Positions 8,203-16,602 of a DNA stretch of 64,000 nt are shown in pieces (the stretch's first letter is position 1; the number at the start of each line of letters is the position of its first letter). The stretch spans positions 4,462,501-4,526,500 of the forward strand of contig NZ_CP012830.1 of the NCBI RefSeq assembly GCF_001307155.1, given 5' to 3'. Source of the stretch: Pseudomonas fluorescens. GTDB lineage: Bacteria; Pseudomonadota; Gammaproteobacteria; Pseudomonadales; Pseudomonadaceae. A model generated the notes under the pieces. That model was not told the origin of the DNA. It saw only the letters and a program-made list of their open reading frames with translations, and did no database searches. The translations under genes and the position numbers were made by a program.

Positions 8203-9017
8203 CAACGCAGCTCCTTGGTGGTGGATTCGGACTGCCAGCTTGGCGGACGTTTTTGCAGGAACGCCCGCAAGCCTTCCTGACCTTCAGGGCTGACACGAAT
8301 TCGGGCGATCGCGTTTTCGCAGTAACGGCGCAACGCCGGGTTCAGGGCGCCGTTGCCGACTTCACGCAGCAGCTCCTTGCTTGAGCGCATGGCGTGTGGG
8401 CTATTGAGCAACAGATTGTTGATCCACTGTTCGACCTGCGACTCCAGTTCGCTGGCAGGATAGCTTTCGCTGAGCAGGCCGATTTCTTGGGCACGTTGGC
8501 CACTGAAGCGTTCAGCGGTCAGTGCATAACGGCGCGCGGCCCGTTCGCCGATGGCTTGCACAACGAAAGGGCTGATCACCGCCGGCGCCAGGCCGATGCG
8601 CACTTCCGACAGGCAGAATTGCGCGTCATCGGCACCAATCGCCATGTCGCAGCAACTGATCAAGCCCAAAGCGCCGCCATAGGCCGCGCCCTGGACAACC
8701 GCCAGCGTCGGGATTTTCAGCTTGGCCAGGTTGTACATCAACTCAGCCAGCTCGCGAGCGTCGTCAAGGTTGGTGTGGTAATCGAGTTCGGCCGATTGCT
8801 GCATCCAGGCCAGGTCAGCGCCAGCGCTGAAATGCTTGCCACGTCCGCGCACCAGCAGAAAACGCAGGCTCGGGTTGCTCTGGACCTTGTCCAGCGCGAG
8901 GATCAGTTCGCGGATCATTTCGGCGTTGAAGGCGTTGTTTTTCGCCTCGCGACTCAACCACAGCGTGGCGAAACCACGCGGGTCGGTCAGCAGTTCGAGG
9001 GTATTGAAGTCGCTCAT
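8202..9017 (-). CDS. liuC: 3-Methylglutaconyl-CoA hydratase (enoyl-CoA hydratase family)
   Basis: A 271-residue crotonase-fold protein. The oxyanion-hole segments are HFSAGADLAWM and AYGGALGLISCCDMAIG. It hydrates 3-methylglutaconyl-CoA to HMG-CoA, the substrate of the lyase encoded at 15666–16565. The start at 9017 (MSDFNTLEL) follows a GGAG site; an in-frame upstream ATG at 9074 would run into liuB and has no support. It ends within the start codon of liuD and begins 14 bases after the liuB stop, so the block is clearly one operon. Confidence 0.92.
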   Translation of the reverse strand: MSDFNTLELLTDPRGFATLWLSREAKNNAFNAEMIRELILALDKVQSNPSLRFLLVRGRGKHFSAGADLAWMQQSAELDYHTNLDDARELAELMYNLAKLKIPTLAVVQGAAYGGALGLISCCDMAIGADDAQFCLSEVRIGLAPAVISPFVVQAIGERAARRYALTAERFSGQRAQEIGLLSESYPASELESQVEQWINNLLLNSPHAMRSSKELLREVGNGALNPALRRYCENAIARIRVSPEGQEGLRAFLQKRPPSWQSESTTKELR

Positions 9018-9030
9018 GGTTTTCTCCAGA

Positions 9031-10638
9031 TCACATCCGGAACACGCCGAAGCGGCTCGGTTCGATAGGTGCATTCAGCGATGCAGACAAGGCCAGGGCC
9101 AGCACGTCGCGGGTTTGCGCCGGGTCAATGACGCCGTCGTCCCACAACCGGGCGCTGGAATAGTAGGGGTGGCCCTGTTCTTCGTACTGATCGAGGATCG
9201 GTTGCTTGATCTCGGCTACCTGGGCGTCGGAGAACGGATGACCGCTGCGTTCAGCCTGTTCGCGCTTGACCTGAACCAGCACGCCCGCGGCTTGCTCGGC
9301 GCCCATCACGCCGATTCGCGCGTTCGGCCACATCCACAGGAACCGCGGATCGTAGGCCCGTCCACACATGCCGTAGTTACCGGCGCCGAAGCTGCCGCCG
9401 ATGATCACAGTGAATTTCGGCACCTTGGCGCAGGCCACGGCGGTGACCAGTTTTGCGCCGTGCTTGGCAATGCCGCCAGCTTCATACTTCTGGCCGACCA
9501 TGAAGCCGGTGATGTTTTGCAGGAACAGCAATGGAATCCCGCGCTGGCAGGCCAGTTCGATAAAGTGCGCACCTTTCTGCGCAGCTTCGGCGAAGAGGAT
9601 GCCGTTGTTGGCGAGAATCGCGATCGGGTAGCCGTGCAGGTGTGCAAAACCACAGACTAGCGTCGTACCGAACAGCGCCTTGAATTCGTCGAACACTGAG
9701 CCGTCGACCAGGCGAGCGATGACTTCACGCACGTCGAACGGTTGCTTGGCATCGGCCGACACCACGCCGTACAACTCGTCGCTGCTGTAGAGCGGTGCGA
9801 TTGGCGTAAGTTGTTGCAGTTCACCGAGCTTGCGCCAGTTGAGGTTGGCAACACTGCGCCGAGCCAGGGCCAACGCGTGTTCGTCGCTGTCGGCGTAGTG
9901 GTCGGCCACACCGGAAATCTTGCAGTGCACATCGGCACCGCCCAGGTCTTCGGCGCTGACCACTTCACCGGTCGCGGCTTTCACCAGTGGCGGGCCGGCA
10001 AGGAAAATCGTTGCCTGCTGACGGACCATGATCGCTTCATCGGCCATGGCCGGCACATAGGCGCCACCGGCGGTGCAGGAGCCCATGACCACAGCGATCT
10101 GCGGGATGCCCATGGCGCTCATGTTGGCCTGGTTGAAGAAGATCCGCCCGAAGTGCTCACGGTCCGGGAACACTTCATCCTGACGTGGCAGGTTGGCGCC
10201 GCCGGAGTCGACCAGGTAGATGCACGGCAGGCGATTCTGTTGGGCGATGGTCTGGGCGCGCAGGTGTTTTTTCACCGTCAGCGGGTAGTACGAACCGCCT
10301 TTCACGGTCGCGTCGTTGGCGACGATCATGCATTCGACGCCTTCGACCCGGCCGATGCCGGCGATCACTCCGGCGGCGGGGACATCTTCACCGTAGACCT
10401 CGTAAGCGGCCAGTTGGCTGATTTCCAAAAAAGGCGAACCAGGGTCGAGCAGGCGATTGATCCGCTCACGAGGCAGCAGTTTGCCGCGTGAGGTATGCCG
10501 TTCCTGGGCCTTGGCGCCACCGCCTTGCCGGACCTGAGCGAGCAGGGTGTGCAAGGCGTCGACCTGGGCAAGCATCGCCGCGCTGTTGGCCGTGAACTCC
10601 GCCGAACGAGGGTTGAGCTGGGTGTGCAGGATTGCCAT
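9031..10638 (-). CDS. liuB: Methylcrotonyl-CoA carboxylase, carboxyltransferase beta subunit
   Basis: A 535-residue acyl-CoA carboxyltransferase of the AccD/PccB family. Diagnostic stretches are DSGGANLPRQDEVFPD, MGSCTAGGAYVPAMADE and the C-terminal half with NITGFMVGQKYE and GGSFGAGNYGMCGRAYDPRF, the last being characteristic of methylcrotonyl-CoA subunits. It moves the carboxyl group from LiuD-biotin to methylcrotonyl-CoA. It starts 11 bases after the liuA stop and is followed by liuC; all four genes share the promoter upstream of liuA. Confidence 0.94.
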   Translation of the reverse strand: MAILHTQLNPRSAEFTANSAAMLAQVDALHTLLAQVRQGGGAKAQERHTSRGKLLPRERINRLLDPGSPFLEISQLAAYEVYGEDVPAAGVIAGIGRVEGVECMIVANDATVKGGSYYPLTVKKHLRAQTIAQQNRLPCIYLVDSGGANLPRQDEVFPDREHFGRIFFNQANMSAMGIPQIAVVMGSCTAGGAYVPAMADEAIMVRQQATIFLAGPPLVKAATGEVVSAEDLGGADVHCKISGVADHYADSDEHALALARRSVANLNWRKLGELQQLTPIAPLYSSDELYGVVSADAKQPFDVREVIARLVDGSVFDEFKALFGTTLVCGFAHLHGYPIAILANNGILFAEAAQKGAHFIELACQRGIPLLFLQNITGFMVGQKYEAGGIAKHGAKLVTAVACAKVPKFTVIIGGSFGAGNYGMCGRAYDPRFLWMWPNARIGVMGAEQAAGVLVQVKREQAERSGHPFSDAQVAEIKQPILDQYEEQGHPYYSSARLWDDGVIDPAQTRDVLALALSASLNAPIEPSRFGVFRM

Positions 10639-10649
10639 GGACAGCTCCG

Positions 10650-11813
10650 TTAGCGGGTTTCGTTGAAGAGTTCGCGACCGATCAGCATGCGACGGATCTC
10701 ACTGGTTCCCGCACCGATTTCATACAGCTTGGCGTCACGCAGCAGACGGCCTGCCGGGAATTCGTTGATGTAGCCGTTGCCACCCAGAATCTGGATCGCA
10801 TCGAGGGCCATTTGCGTGGCGCGTTCAGCGCTGTAAAGGATTACGCCGGCAGCGTCCTTGCGGGTGGTTTCGCCACGCTCGCAGGCTTGTGCCACTGCGT
10901 ACAGGTAGGCGCGGCTGGCGTTGAGCTGGGTGTACATGTCGGCGACCTTGCCCTGGATCAGCTGGAATTCGCCGATGCTTTGGCCGAACTGTTTGCGGTC
11001 GTGGATGTACGGAACGATGAGGTCCATGCAGGCCTGCATGATCCCGGTTGGCCCGCCGGAGAGCACCACGCGCTCATAATCGAGGCCGCTCATCAGCACT
11101 TTCACGCCACCGTTGAGCACGCCCAGGATGTTTTCTTCCGGGACTTCAACATCATCGAAGAACAGCTCGCAGGTGTTCGAGCCGCGCATGCCGAGCTTGT
11201 CGAATTTGTTGCTGCGGCTGAAACCTTTCCAGTCGCGTTCGACGATAAATGCGGTGATCCCATGCGGGCCCTTTTCCAGGTCGGTCTTGGCGTAGATCAC
11301 GTAAGTGTTGGCATCCGGGCCGTTGGTGATCCAGGTCTTGCTGCCGTTGAGCACATAGTGGTCGCCACGTTTGTCGGCGCGCAGTTTCATCGAAACCACG
11401 TCGGAGCCGGCGTTCGGCTCGCTCATGGCGAGGGCGCCGATGTGCTCGCCGCTGATCAGCTTCGGCAGGTATTTGGCTTTCTGTTCGTGGGTGCCGTTGC
11501 GGTTGATCTGATTGACGCAGAGGTTGGAATGCGCGCCGTAGGACAGGGCGACCGAGGCCGAGCCGCGGCTGATTTCTTCCATGGCCACCACGTGCGCCAG
11601 ATAGCCCAGACCGGCACCGCCGTATTCTTCTGGAACGGTAATCCCCAGCAACCCCATGTCACCGAATTTACGCCACAAGTCAGCCGGGAACAGGTTATCG
11701 ATATCGATCTGTGCTGCGCGCGGGGCGATCTCTTTGCTGACGAAGGCGCGGACCTGGTCACGCAGCATGTCGATGGTTTCGCCGAGGGCAAAGTTCAGGG
11801 TCGGATAGCTCAT
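10650..11813 (-). CDS. liuA: Isovaleryl-CoA dehydrogenase
   Basis: A 387-residue flavin acyl-CoA dehydrogenase. It has the FAD/acyl-binding stretches ALAMSEPNAGSDVVSM and KTWITNGPDANTYVIYAKT and the C-terminal QILGGNGYINEFP followed by RLLRDAKLYEIGAGTSEI. GLDYERVVLSGGP near residue 250 carries the Glu position typical of isovaleryl-CoA dehydrogenases. It catalyses the first committed step of leucine/isovalerate degradation. First gene of liuABCD; two LiuR-type palindromes lie about 70–130 bases upstream. Confidence 0.94.
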   Translation of the reverse strand: MSYPTLNFALGETIDMLRDQVRAFVSKEIAPRAAQIDIDNLFPADLWRKFGDMGLLGITVPEEYGGAGLGYLAHVVAMEEISRGSASVALSYGAHSNLCVNQINRNGTHEQKAKYLPKLISGEHIGALAMSEPNAGSDVVSMKLRADKRGDHYVLNGSKTWITNGPDANTYVIYAKTDLEKGPHGITAFIVERDWKGFSRSNKFDKLGMRGSNTCELFFDDVEVPEENILGVLNGGVKVLMSGLDYERVVLSGGPTGIMQACMDLIVPYIHDRKQFGQSIGEFQLIQGKVADMYTQLNASRAYLYAVAQACERGETTRKDAAGVILYSAERATQMALDAIQILGGNGYINEFPAGRLLRDAKLYEIGAGTSEIRRMLIGRELFNETR

Positions 11814-11883
11814 GGGGCACCTTCAAACTTGTTTTTATAAATGGAGAATCGGCCTGCATAGCGCGCCGAATCGACTGTCACCT

Positions 11884-11897
11884 TTACGTTAACGTAA
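11884..11897. promoter_or_regulatory. LiuR-type operator 1 (liuA promoter region)
   Basis: Perfect 14-base palindrome TTACGTTAACGTAA. The same core recurs at 11927–11941 and, with a slightly different centre, upstream of the liuR gene at 17044–17063. It lies about 70 bases upstream of the liuA start. MerR-type LiuR is known to control liu genes; assignment of this site to LiuR is an inference from its recurrence. Confidence 0.7.
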
Positions 11898-11926
11898 GCC
11901 TGTGACGAATGGCTGTCAATCACCCT

Positions 11927-11941
11927 TTACGTTAACGTCAA
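11927..11941. promoter_or_regulatory. LiuR-type operator 2 (between liuA and the acyl-CoA ligase)
   Basis: TTACGTTAACGTCAA carries the same ACGTTAACGT core as operator 1, 43 bases away. It sits in the divergent region and could serve the ligase gene at 12065, which starts about 125 bases downstream. Confidence 0.6.
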
Positions 11942-12064
11942 CTTGAGCGACTCTGTAGGCGCCGAGCTTGCTCGCGATGAACGATAGCGCGGACTTTCAG
12001 TAACGCCGGGGCAGACCTGTCGCAGGTAAGCCTCGCTCCTAAAATAAAGACAATAGGGGTCGTC

Positions 12065-13762
12065 ATGGATCAACACAGTGCTCCCCCACAGCACAGCTAC
12101 AGCCGTGGTTCACAGGACAAAGCCTTGCTGGCGATGACCATTGGCCAAGCGTTTGATAACACCGTCGCGAAGTATCCCCAGGGTGACGCATTGGTGGTGC
12201 GTCATCAGCAACTTCGCTACAGCTGGGCGCAATTGGCCGAAGCGGTCGATTTGCACGCCAGAGCGTTATTGGCGCTGGGTTTGCAAACGGGGGACCGTCT
12301 CGGCATCTGGGCGCCAAACTGCGCGCAGTGGTGCATCAGCCAGTTTGCCAGCGCGAAGATCGGGGTGATTCTGGTCAACATCAATCCGGCTTATCGCAGT
12401 TCCGAACTCGAGTACGTGCTGAAGCAGTCCGGCTGCCAATGGCTGGTGTGTGCCGGTTCATTCAAGACTTCCGATTACCACGCCATGCTGCAAGGCCTGG
12501 CACCGGAACTGGCCGAGCAATCCATTGGCCACCTGCACTCTGAGCGCTTGCCGGATTTGCGCGGTGTGATCAGCCTCGACGCGCAACCGCCATCAGGCTT
12601 TTTGCCGTGGTCGCAATTGGCGGATCTCGGTGCCGGGGTGCCGGTTGAACAGCTCAAGGCACGGCAAAACAGCCTGCATTTCGACCAGGCGGTAAACATT
12701 CAATACACCTCCGGCACCACCGGATTTCCCAAGGGCGCGACCCTCAGTCACTACAACATCCTCAACAACGGTTACATGGTCGGCGAAAGCCTAGGGCTGA
12801 CCGCCAATGATCGCCTGGTGATCCCGGTGCCGCTGTATCACTGCTTCGGCATGGTCATGGGCAACTTGGGTTGTGTTACTCATGGCAGCACCATGATTTA
12901 CCCCAACGACGCCTTCGACCCGTTGCTGACGTTGACCACTGTTGCGCAAGAGAAAGCCACCGCGTTGTACGGTGTGCCGACCATGTTCATCGCCATGCTC
13001 GATCAACCGCGCCGTGCAGAGCTTGACCTGTCGACGTTGCGTACCGGGATCATGGCCGGGGCAACGTGCCCGATTGAAGTCATGCGTCGGGTTATCAGCG
13101 AGATGCACATGAGCGAAGTGCAGATTGCCTACGGCATGACGGAAACCAGTCCGGTGTCGTTACAGACCGGTCCGTCAGACGATTTGGAACTGCGCGTCAC
13201 CACGGTCGGCCGCACCCAGCCGCAGTTGGAAAGCAAAATCATTGATGAGGCGGGCAATCTGGTGCCCCGTGGAACCATCGGTGAACTGTGCACTCGCGGT
13301 TACAGTGTGATGCTCGGTTATTGGAACAACCCGCAAGGCACGGCCGAGGCGATCGATCAGGCTGGCTGGATGCACACTGGCGATCTGGCGACCATGAACG
13401 AAGAGGGTTACGTCTGCATCGCCGGACGTAACAAGGACATGATCATTCGTGGTGGCGAGAATATTTACCCGCGGGAGCTGGAAGAGTTTTTCTTCACCCA
13501 TCCAGCGGTGGCGGATGTGCAGATCGTCGGTATTCCATGCGAGAAGTACGGCGAGGAGATCGTTGCCTGGATCAAGTTTCACCCCGGCCACAGTGTGAGC
13601 GAGCAGGAGCTGCAAGCCTGGTGCAAAGAACGCATCGCGCACTTCAAGACGCCGCGATACTTCAAGTTCGTCGAGGAATTTCCGATGACTGTGACCGGCA
13701 AGATCCAGAAGTTCCGGATGCGCGAGATCAGCATTGAGGAGTTGGCGCGTGTTCGTCGCTAG
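12065..13762 (+). CDS. AMP-binding acyl-CoA synthetase (liu-linked)
   Basis: A 565-residue member of the acyl-adenylate superfamily. Signature motifs are YTSGTTGFPKGAT (phosphate loop), IAYGMTETSP, GWMHTGDLATM, GRNKDMIIRGGENIYPRE and the C-terminal TGKIQKFRMRE with the catalytic Lys. It activates a fatty or branched acid with ATP and CoA. It diverges from liuABCD and shares the region with LiuR-type palindromes, so an isovalerate-like or medium-chain branched substrate feeding the liu pathway is plausible, though the sequence alone does not fix the substrate. Confidence 0.9.
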   Translation: MDQHSAPPQHSYSRGSQDKALLAMTIGQAFDNTVAKYPQGDALVVRHQQLRYSWAQLAEAVDLHARALLALGLQTGDRLGIWAPNCAQWCISQFASAKIGVILVNINPAYRSSELEYVLKQSGCQWLVCAGSFKTSDYHAMLQGLAPELAEQSIGHLHSERLPDLRGVISLDAQPPSGFLPWSQLADLGAGVPVEQLKARQNSLHFDQAVNIQYTSGTTGFPKGATLSHYNILNNGYMVGESLGLTANDRLVIPVPLYHCFGMVMGNLGCVTHGSTMIYPNDAFDPLLTLTTVAQEKATALYGVPTMFIAMLDQPRRAELDLSTLRTGIMAGATCPIEVMRRVISEMHMSEVQIAYGMTETSPVSLQTGPSDDLELRVTTVGRTQPQLESKIIDEAGNLVPRGTIGELCTRGYSVMLGYWNNPQGTAEAIDQAGWMHTGDLATMNEEGYVCIAGRNKDMIIRGGENIYPRELEEFFFTHPAVADVQIVGIPCEKYGEEIVAWIKFHPGHSVSEQELQAWCKERIAHFKTPRYFKFVEEFPMTVTGKIQKFRMREISIEELARVRR

Positions 13763-13774
13763 CTGCTGAAAATT

Positions 13775-13799
13775 CCCTGCCGGCGGTAGCCGGGCAGGG
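13775..13799. terminator. Hairpin between the convergent ligase and oxygenase genes
   Basis: CCCTGCCGGC and GCCGGGCAGGG form a stem with a GGTA loop and one bulge between two converging genes. No T run follows on either strand, so a role as terminator is likely only from position. Confidence 0.4.
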
Positions 13800-13811
13800 T
13801 ATCAATGGTGC

Positions 13812-14873
13812 TTATGAAATTGTCGCGTACCGTGCTGTTCGGGTCTCGGATTTTTTCAGGTCTTCCAGGTGTCTCAGGCGTTTCTCGGCATGAATGCGCT
13901 GGGTGGTTATCCGCTTCGGGTAGCAGCGCATGAACATGTGGGTGAAGTGCTCACCATAATGAATGCGTTCCTTGCTATCCGGATCGAACAACGGGCGGGC
14001 AACCGCTTCGAAGTTCGGTTCGTGGAAGTAGGCGCAGGCGAAGCGTTCGCGGGTATTGAGCTTGACCTTGTGCGGGGTGGAAAGCAGGCGACCGTTGGTC
14101 ATGAACTGCAGGATATCACCGGGGAATACCGTCCATACCTTTGGGGTGGGTTTGACGAAGGTCCAGGGTTCCTCGTGTTCGAACAGACCTGCTGAGCTCT
14201 CGCCGGGCAGCCAGTTGCGATTACGCTTTTCGCCCTCGACCGGCGGGCGGATGTAAAGGCCACCGACATCGTCCTGAGCGGCAATGACCAGCAACCCATA
14301 GTCAGTGTGTGCGCCAATGCCGCGAGAAGACTCGGAGGTTGAGGTCGGAAAGCGCAAGACCCGCATGTGGTGCCAGCCATCGCGTGTGAGGTCGGTGAAC
14401 GTGGTGATAGGGAGCTTCAGGCCAAGGGCTGTCAGTTTTAGCAGCTTCTCGCCCGCCAAACCGAGTTCGTCCATGAACGCCTTCATGCTTATTCGATAAG
14501 TGTCATCGGGCCATGGCACCGGACCATGGCAAGGCCAGCCGGCTTCGACGTGCGGATCAGTTTCGGGCAGATCCTTGCAGATGGTGAAGATCTCCGAGTA
14601 ATCCGCTTTGCCGGCGGTGACCTCCTCGCGTGAAGCGATATAGCCGCTGTAGGTCAGATCGCTGATGCGGCTACTCTTGAATTCCATTTTTTTCTTGAAA
14701 AAGTCCTTGCTGGCAGTGATTGCCGCTTGGGTCTTGTAATCCTGCTCCTCTTCAGTTTCGATCTGAAAAATGCCATCAGTTTGCCAGGCGTGAATCAGTT
14801 TTACTCCCAAGCTGATATCGGCGGTCAGGCCCGTTACCGTGTCTGGCAGTTTGAATGTCTGTAAATCAGTCAT
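13812..14873 (-). CDS. efe: Ethylene-forming enzyme homologue (2-oxoglutarate/Fe(II) dioxygenase)
   Basis: A 353-residue protein that I recognise as the ethylene-forming enzyme of Pseudomonas syringae/savastanoi (350 residues there). The register needs no gaps through the catalytic core. The Fe ligands are His189 and Asp191 (GIGAHTDYG) and His268 (STPHKVKLN). The 2-oxoglutarate residue is Arg277 (NTRERF). The arginine-site and neighbouring residues Glu84, Thr86, Asp91, Arg171, Tyr192, Glu235, Phe283, Arg316, Cys317 and Tyr318 are all present. The enzyme breaks 2-oxoglutarate down to ethylene and CO2 and in a side reaction hydroxylates L-arginine, giving guanidine and pyrroline-5-carboxylate. 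AAAGGAG precedes the ATG. The gene stands alone, converging on the acyl-CoA ligase and downstream of a CrcY-like sRNA. Confidence 0.9.
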   Translation of the reverse strand: MTDLQTFKLPDTVTGLTADISLGVKLIHAWQTDGIFQIETEEEQDYKTQAAITASKDFFKKKMEFKSSRISDLTYSGYIASREEVTAGKADYSEIFTICKDLPETDPHVEAGWPCHGPVPWPDDTYRISMKAFMDELGLAGEKLLKLTALGLKLPITTFTDLTRDGWHHMRVLRFPTSTSESSRGIGAHTDYGLLVIAAQDDVGGLYIRPPVEGEKRNRNWLPGESSAGLFEHEEPWTFVKPTPKVWTVFPGDILQFMTNGRLLSTPHKVKLNTRERFACAYFHEPNFEAVARPLFDPDSKERIHYGEHFTHMFMRCYPKRITTQRIHAEKRLRHLEDLKKSETRTARYATIS

Positions 14874-15117
14874 GTTCGTCTCCTTTGATCCAGATAAAGG
14901 GACGGATACTCATTCGAAGCGACGTTGAGTGAACACGGTTCAGGCAACGGAAAAGCACCAAGCCTTTGGGGGATGGATCATGAGCGTCCCTGCTAACCCG
15001 TATGGGATAGGCTGTCGTGTTATAGGACGTTGAGCATGGTTTGTGACCTGTCAGGTTTGACAGTCCTGACAAGCGGTGAAAAGCAATGGGGAAGTGGGAG
15101 GGGCTGATGTTTCAGAC
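14874..15117 (-). promoter_or_regulatory. Upstream region of the efe homologue
   Basis: This 244-base stretch separates the 3' end of the CrcY-like sRNA from the efe start and must hold the efe promoter unless transcription reads through from the sRNA. It contains the palindrome CTGTCAGGTTTGACAG (15048–15063; arms of six, four-base spacer), a candidate regulator site. I see no convincing -35/-10 pair and no coding sequence. A ribosome site AAAGGAG lies just before the ATG. Confidence 0.45.
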
Positions 15118-15517
15118 AAAAAAAACCAAACGCCAGAAAGCACAAAGGGGAGCCGAAGCTCCCCTTTAATTTGTCGTTGCCTGCTCTTTTTTTATTATTA
15201 AGGGGCGGTCTGTTGTTGTTTTTGGCAACCGTGACCCTTTACCGCTGTTTCGGGCGACCCCCATCCGGGGTCAAGAGCAAACGTATTTTTTTGAGCGCTG
15301 ATCTGCTTTTTCGCCAAGCGATCCAACCAGTTCGGGAGCTACCTGAAGGTAGTTTTATTGTTCTCTGCCCGGTTGCGGGTTACTGCAAGCAGCACCCTGA
15401 AAAGCACACCTTCTCCAAAAAAATCTGTTAGCTGCGTCTCTGCCGTGTTGTTTTTGTTATGTCAGAGTCGTTACGTCTTATTTTTATTAGGTTTGCTGCT
15501 TTTTATTCTTGTTATGC
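15118..15517 (-). ncRNA. CrcY/CrcX-type small RNA (Crc/Hfq-sequestering)
   Basis: The minus strand carries at least six A-rich CA-type motifs of the kind bound by Hfq/Crc: near 15499–15513, 15477–15488, 15447–15458 (AACAAAAACAAC), 15352–15362 (AACAATAAAAC), 15210–15223 (AACAACAACAG) and 15186–15199 (AATAATAAAAAAAG). It contains GGCAGAGACGCAGCTAAC and AACCCGCAACCGGGCAG, which I recognise from CrcZ-family RNAs, and ends in the stem AAAGGGGAGC/GCTCCCCTTT (15143–15166) followed by a T run at 15124–15118. About 400 nt, the size of CrcZ. In P. putida crcY lies beside mvaB (HMG-CoA lyase), the same neighbour as here. These RNAs relieve carbon catabolite repression; the exact 3' end and the Y or X name are uncertain. 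Confidence 0.85.
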
Positions 15518-15526
15518 CATAGAGAT

Positions 15527-15543
15527 AGCAGAAGCCATGCCAA
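15527..15543 (-). promoter_or_regulatory. Sigma-54 promoter of the CrcY-like sRNA
   Basis: The minus strand reads TTGGCATGGCTTCTGCT with the -24 GG and -12 GC exactly ten bases apart. A start about 12 bases on, near 15517, coincides with the expected sRNA 5' end. CrcZ-family RNAs are driven by RpoN with the response regulator CbrB, which fits. Confidence 0.8.
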
Positions 15544-15665
15544 CTTTTTAAAGTCCTTTAAAATCAAGCAATTAACATTTTGTAGGACAAATTGTTCATA
15601 AAAATTCGGTCAGGTTGTTTCCGTGTTACTCGTTTTGTTGCGGGTGCGGTAACACCCCCGACACA

Positions 15666-16565
15666 TCACTGGGCGCTACGGGCCTTGGCCACGCGTGAAC
15701 CGGTAGGACGGCCCAGGACGTTGCAGATCTGCTGGCCGGCCAGAATCAGTTTGTCCATGTCGACGCCGGTCTCGATACCCAGGCCGTTGAGCAGGTACAG
15801 CACGTCTTCGGTGGCGACGTTACCGCTGGCGCCTTTGGCATACGGGCAGCCGCCGAGGCCGGCGATAGAACTGTCGAATACCGCAATCCCTTCCAGCAGG
15901 CTGGCATAGATGTTGGCCATGGCCTGACCGTAGGTGTCGTGGAAATGCCCGGCCAGTTTGTCCCGTGGCACGTCGGCTGAAACCACTTCGAACATCTTGC
16001 GCGTTGCGCCGGCAGTGCCGGTACCGATGGTGTCGCCAAGAGAGACCTCGTAGCAGCCCATCGCATACAGCTCGCGTGCAACCAGGGCAACTTGCTCGGG
16101 CGCCACGTCACCCTCGTAAGGGCAGCCGAGCACACAGGACACGTAACCGCGCACACTGACCCCGTGTTGCCGGGCGGCCTCCATGATCGGCACGAAGCGC
16201 GCCAGGCTTTCGCTGATCGAGCAATTGATGTTGCGTTGCGAGAAGGATTCGGACGCGGCGGCGAATACCGCGACTTCCTTAACCCCGGCAGCCACCGCGT
16301 CTTCGAACCCGCGCAGGTTCGGCGCCAGTGCACCGTAGGTCACCCCGGGCTTGCGCTGGATCTGCGCGAAAACCTCGGCCGAGCCGGCCATTTGCGGTAC
16401 CCATTTCGGCGAAACGAAACTACCGATTTCTATATAGCCAAGGCCAGCGGCGCTGAGTGCATCGACCAACTGCACCTTGTCTGCAACGCTGATGGGCTGG
16501 GCTTCGTTCTGCAGACCATCGCGTGGACCGACTTCGATCAGGCGTACATGGGTGGGGAGGGGCAT
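15666..16565 (-). CDS. liuE: Hydroxymethylglutaryl-CoA lyase
   Basis: A 299-residue TIM-barrel enzyme of the HMG-CoA lyase family (also named mvaB in P. putida). It starts VRLIEVGPRDGLQNE (metal and catalytic Arg/Asp region), has GHFHDTYGQAMAN with metal-binding His residues, and carries the catalytic Cys loop GLGGCPYAKGASGN. It splits HMG-CoA into acetyl-CoA and acetoacetate, the last step of leucine degradation, completing the liuABCD pathway. The start at 16565 (MPLPTHVRL) is chosen over an in-frame ATG at 16649 that would overlap liuR. It lies just downstream of liuR and upstream of the sRNA locus. Confidence 0.94.
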   Translation of the reverse strand: MPLPTHVRLIEVGPRDGLQNEAQPISVADKVQLVDALSAAGLGYIEIGSFVSPKWVPQMAGSAEVFAQIQRKPGVTYGALAPNLRGFEDAVAAGVKEVAVFAAASESFSQRNINCSISESLARFVPIMEAARQHGVSVRGYVSCVLGCPYEGDVAPEQVALVARELYAMGCYEVSLGDTIGTGTAGATRKMFEVVSADVPRDKLAGHFHDTYGQAMANIYASLLEGIAVFDSSIAGLGGCPYAKGASGNVATEDVLYLLNGLGIETGVDMDKLILAGQQICNVLGRPTGSRVAKARSAQ

Positions 16566-16602
16566 AAGGAATTCACCTGTTGTTTTGAGAGCGTGGGAAC
16601 GA

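Noticed and set aside
15171..15431. 86-codon plus-strand frame with a hydrophobic start
   Set aside because: It lies antisense to the CrcY-type RNA and has no ribosome site; the nucleotide pattern is explained by the RNA motifs.
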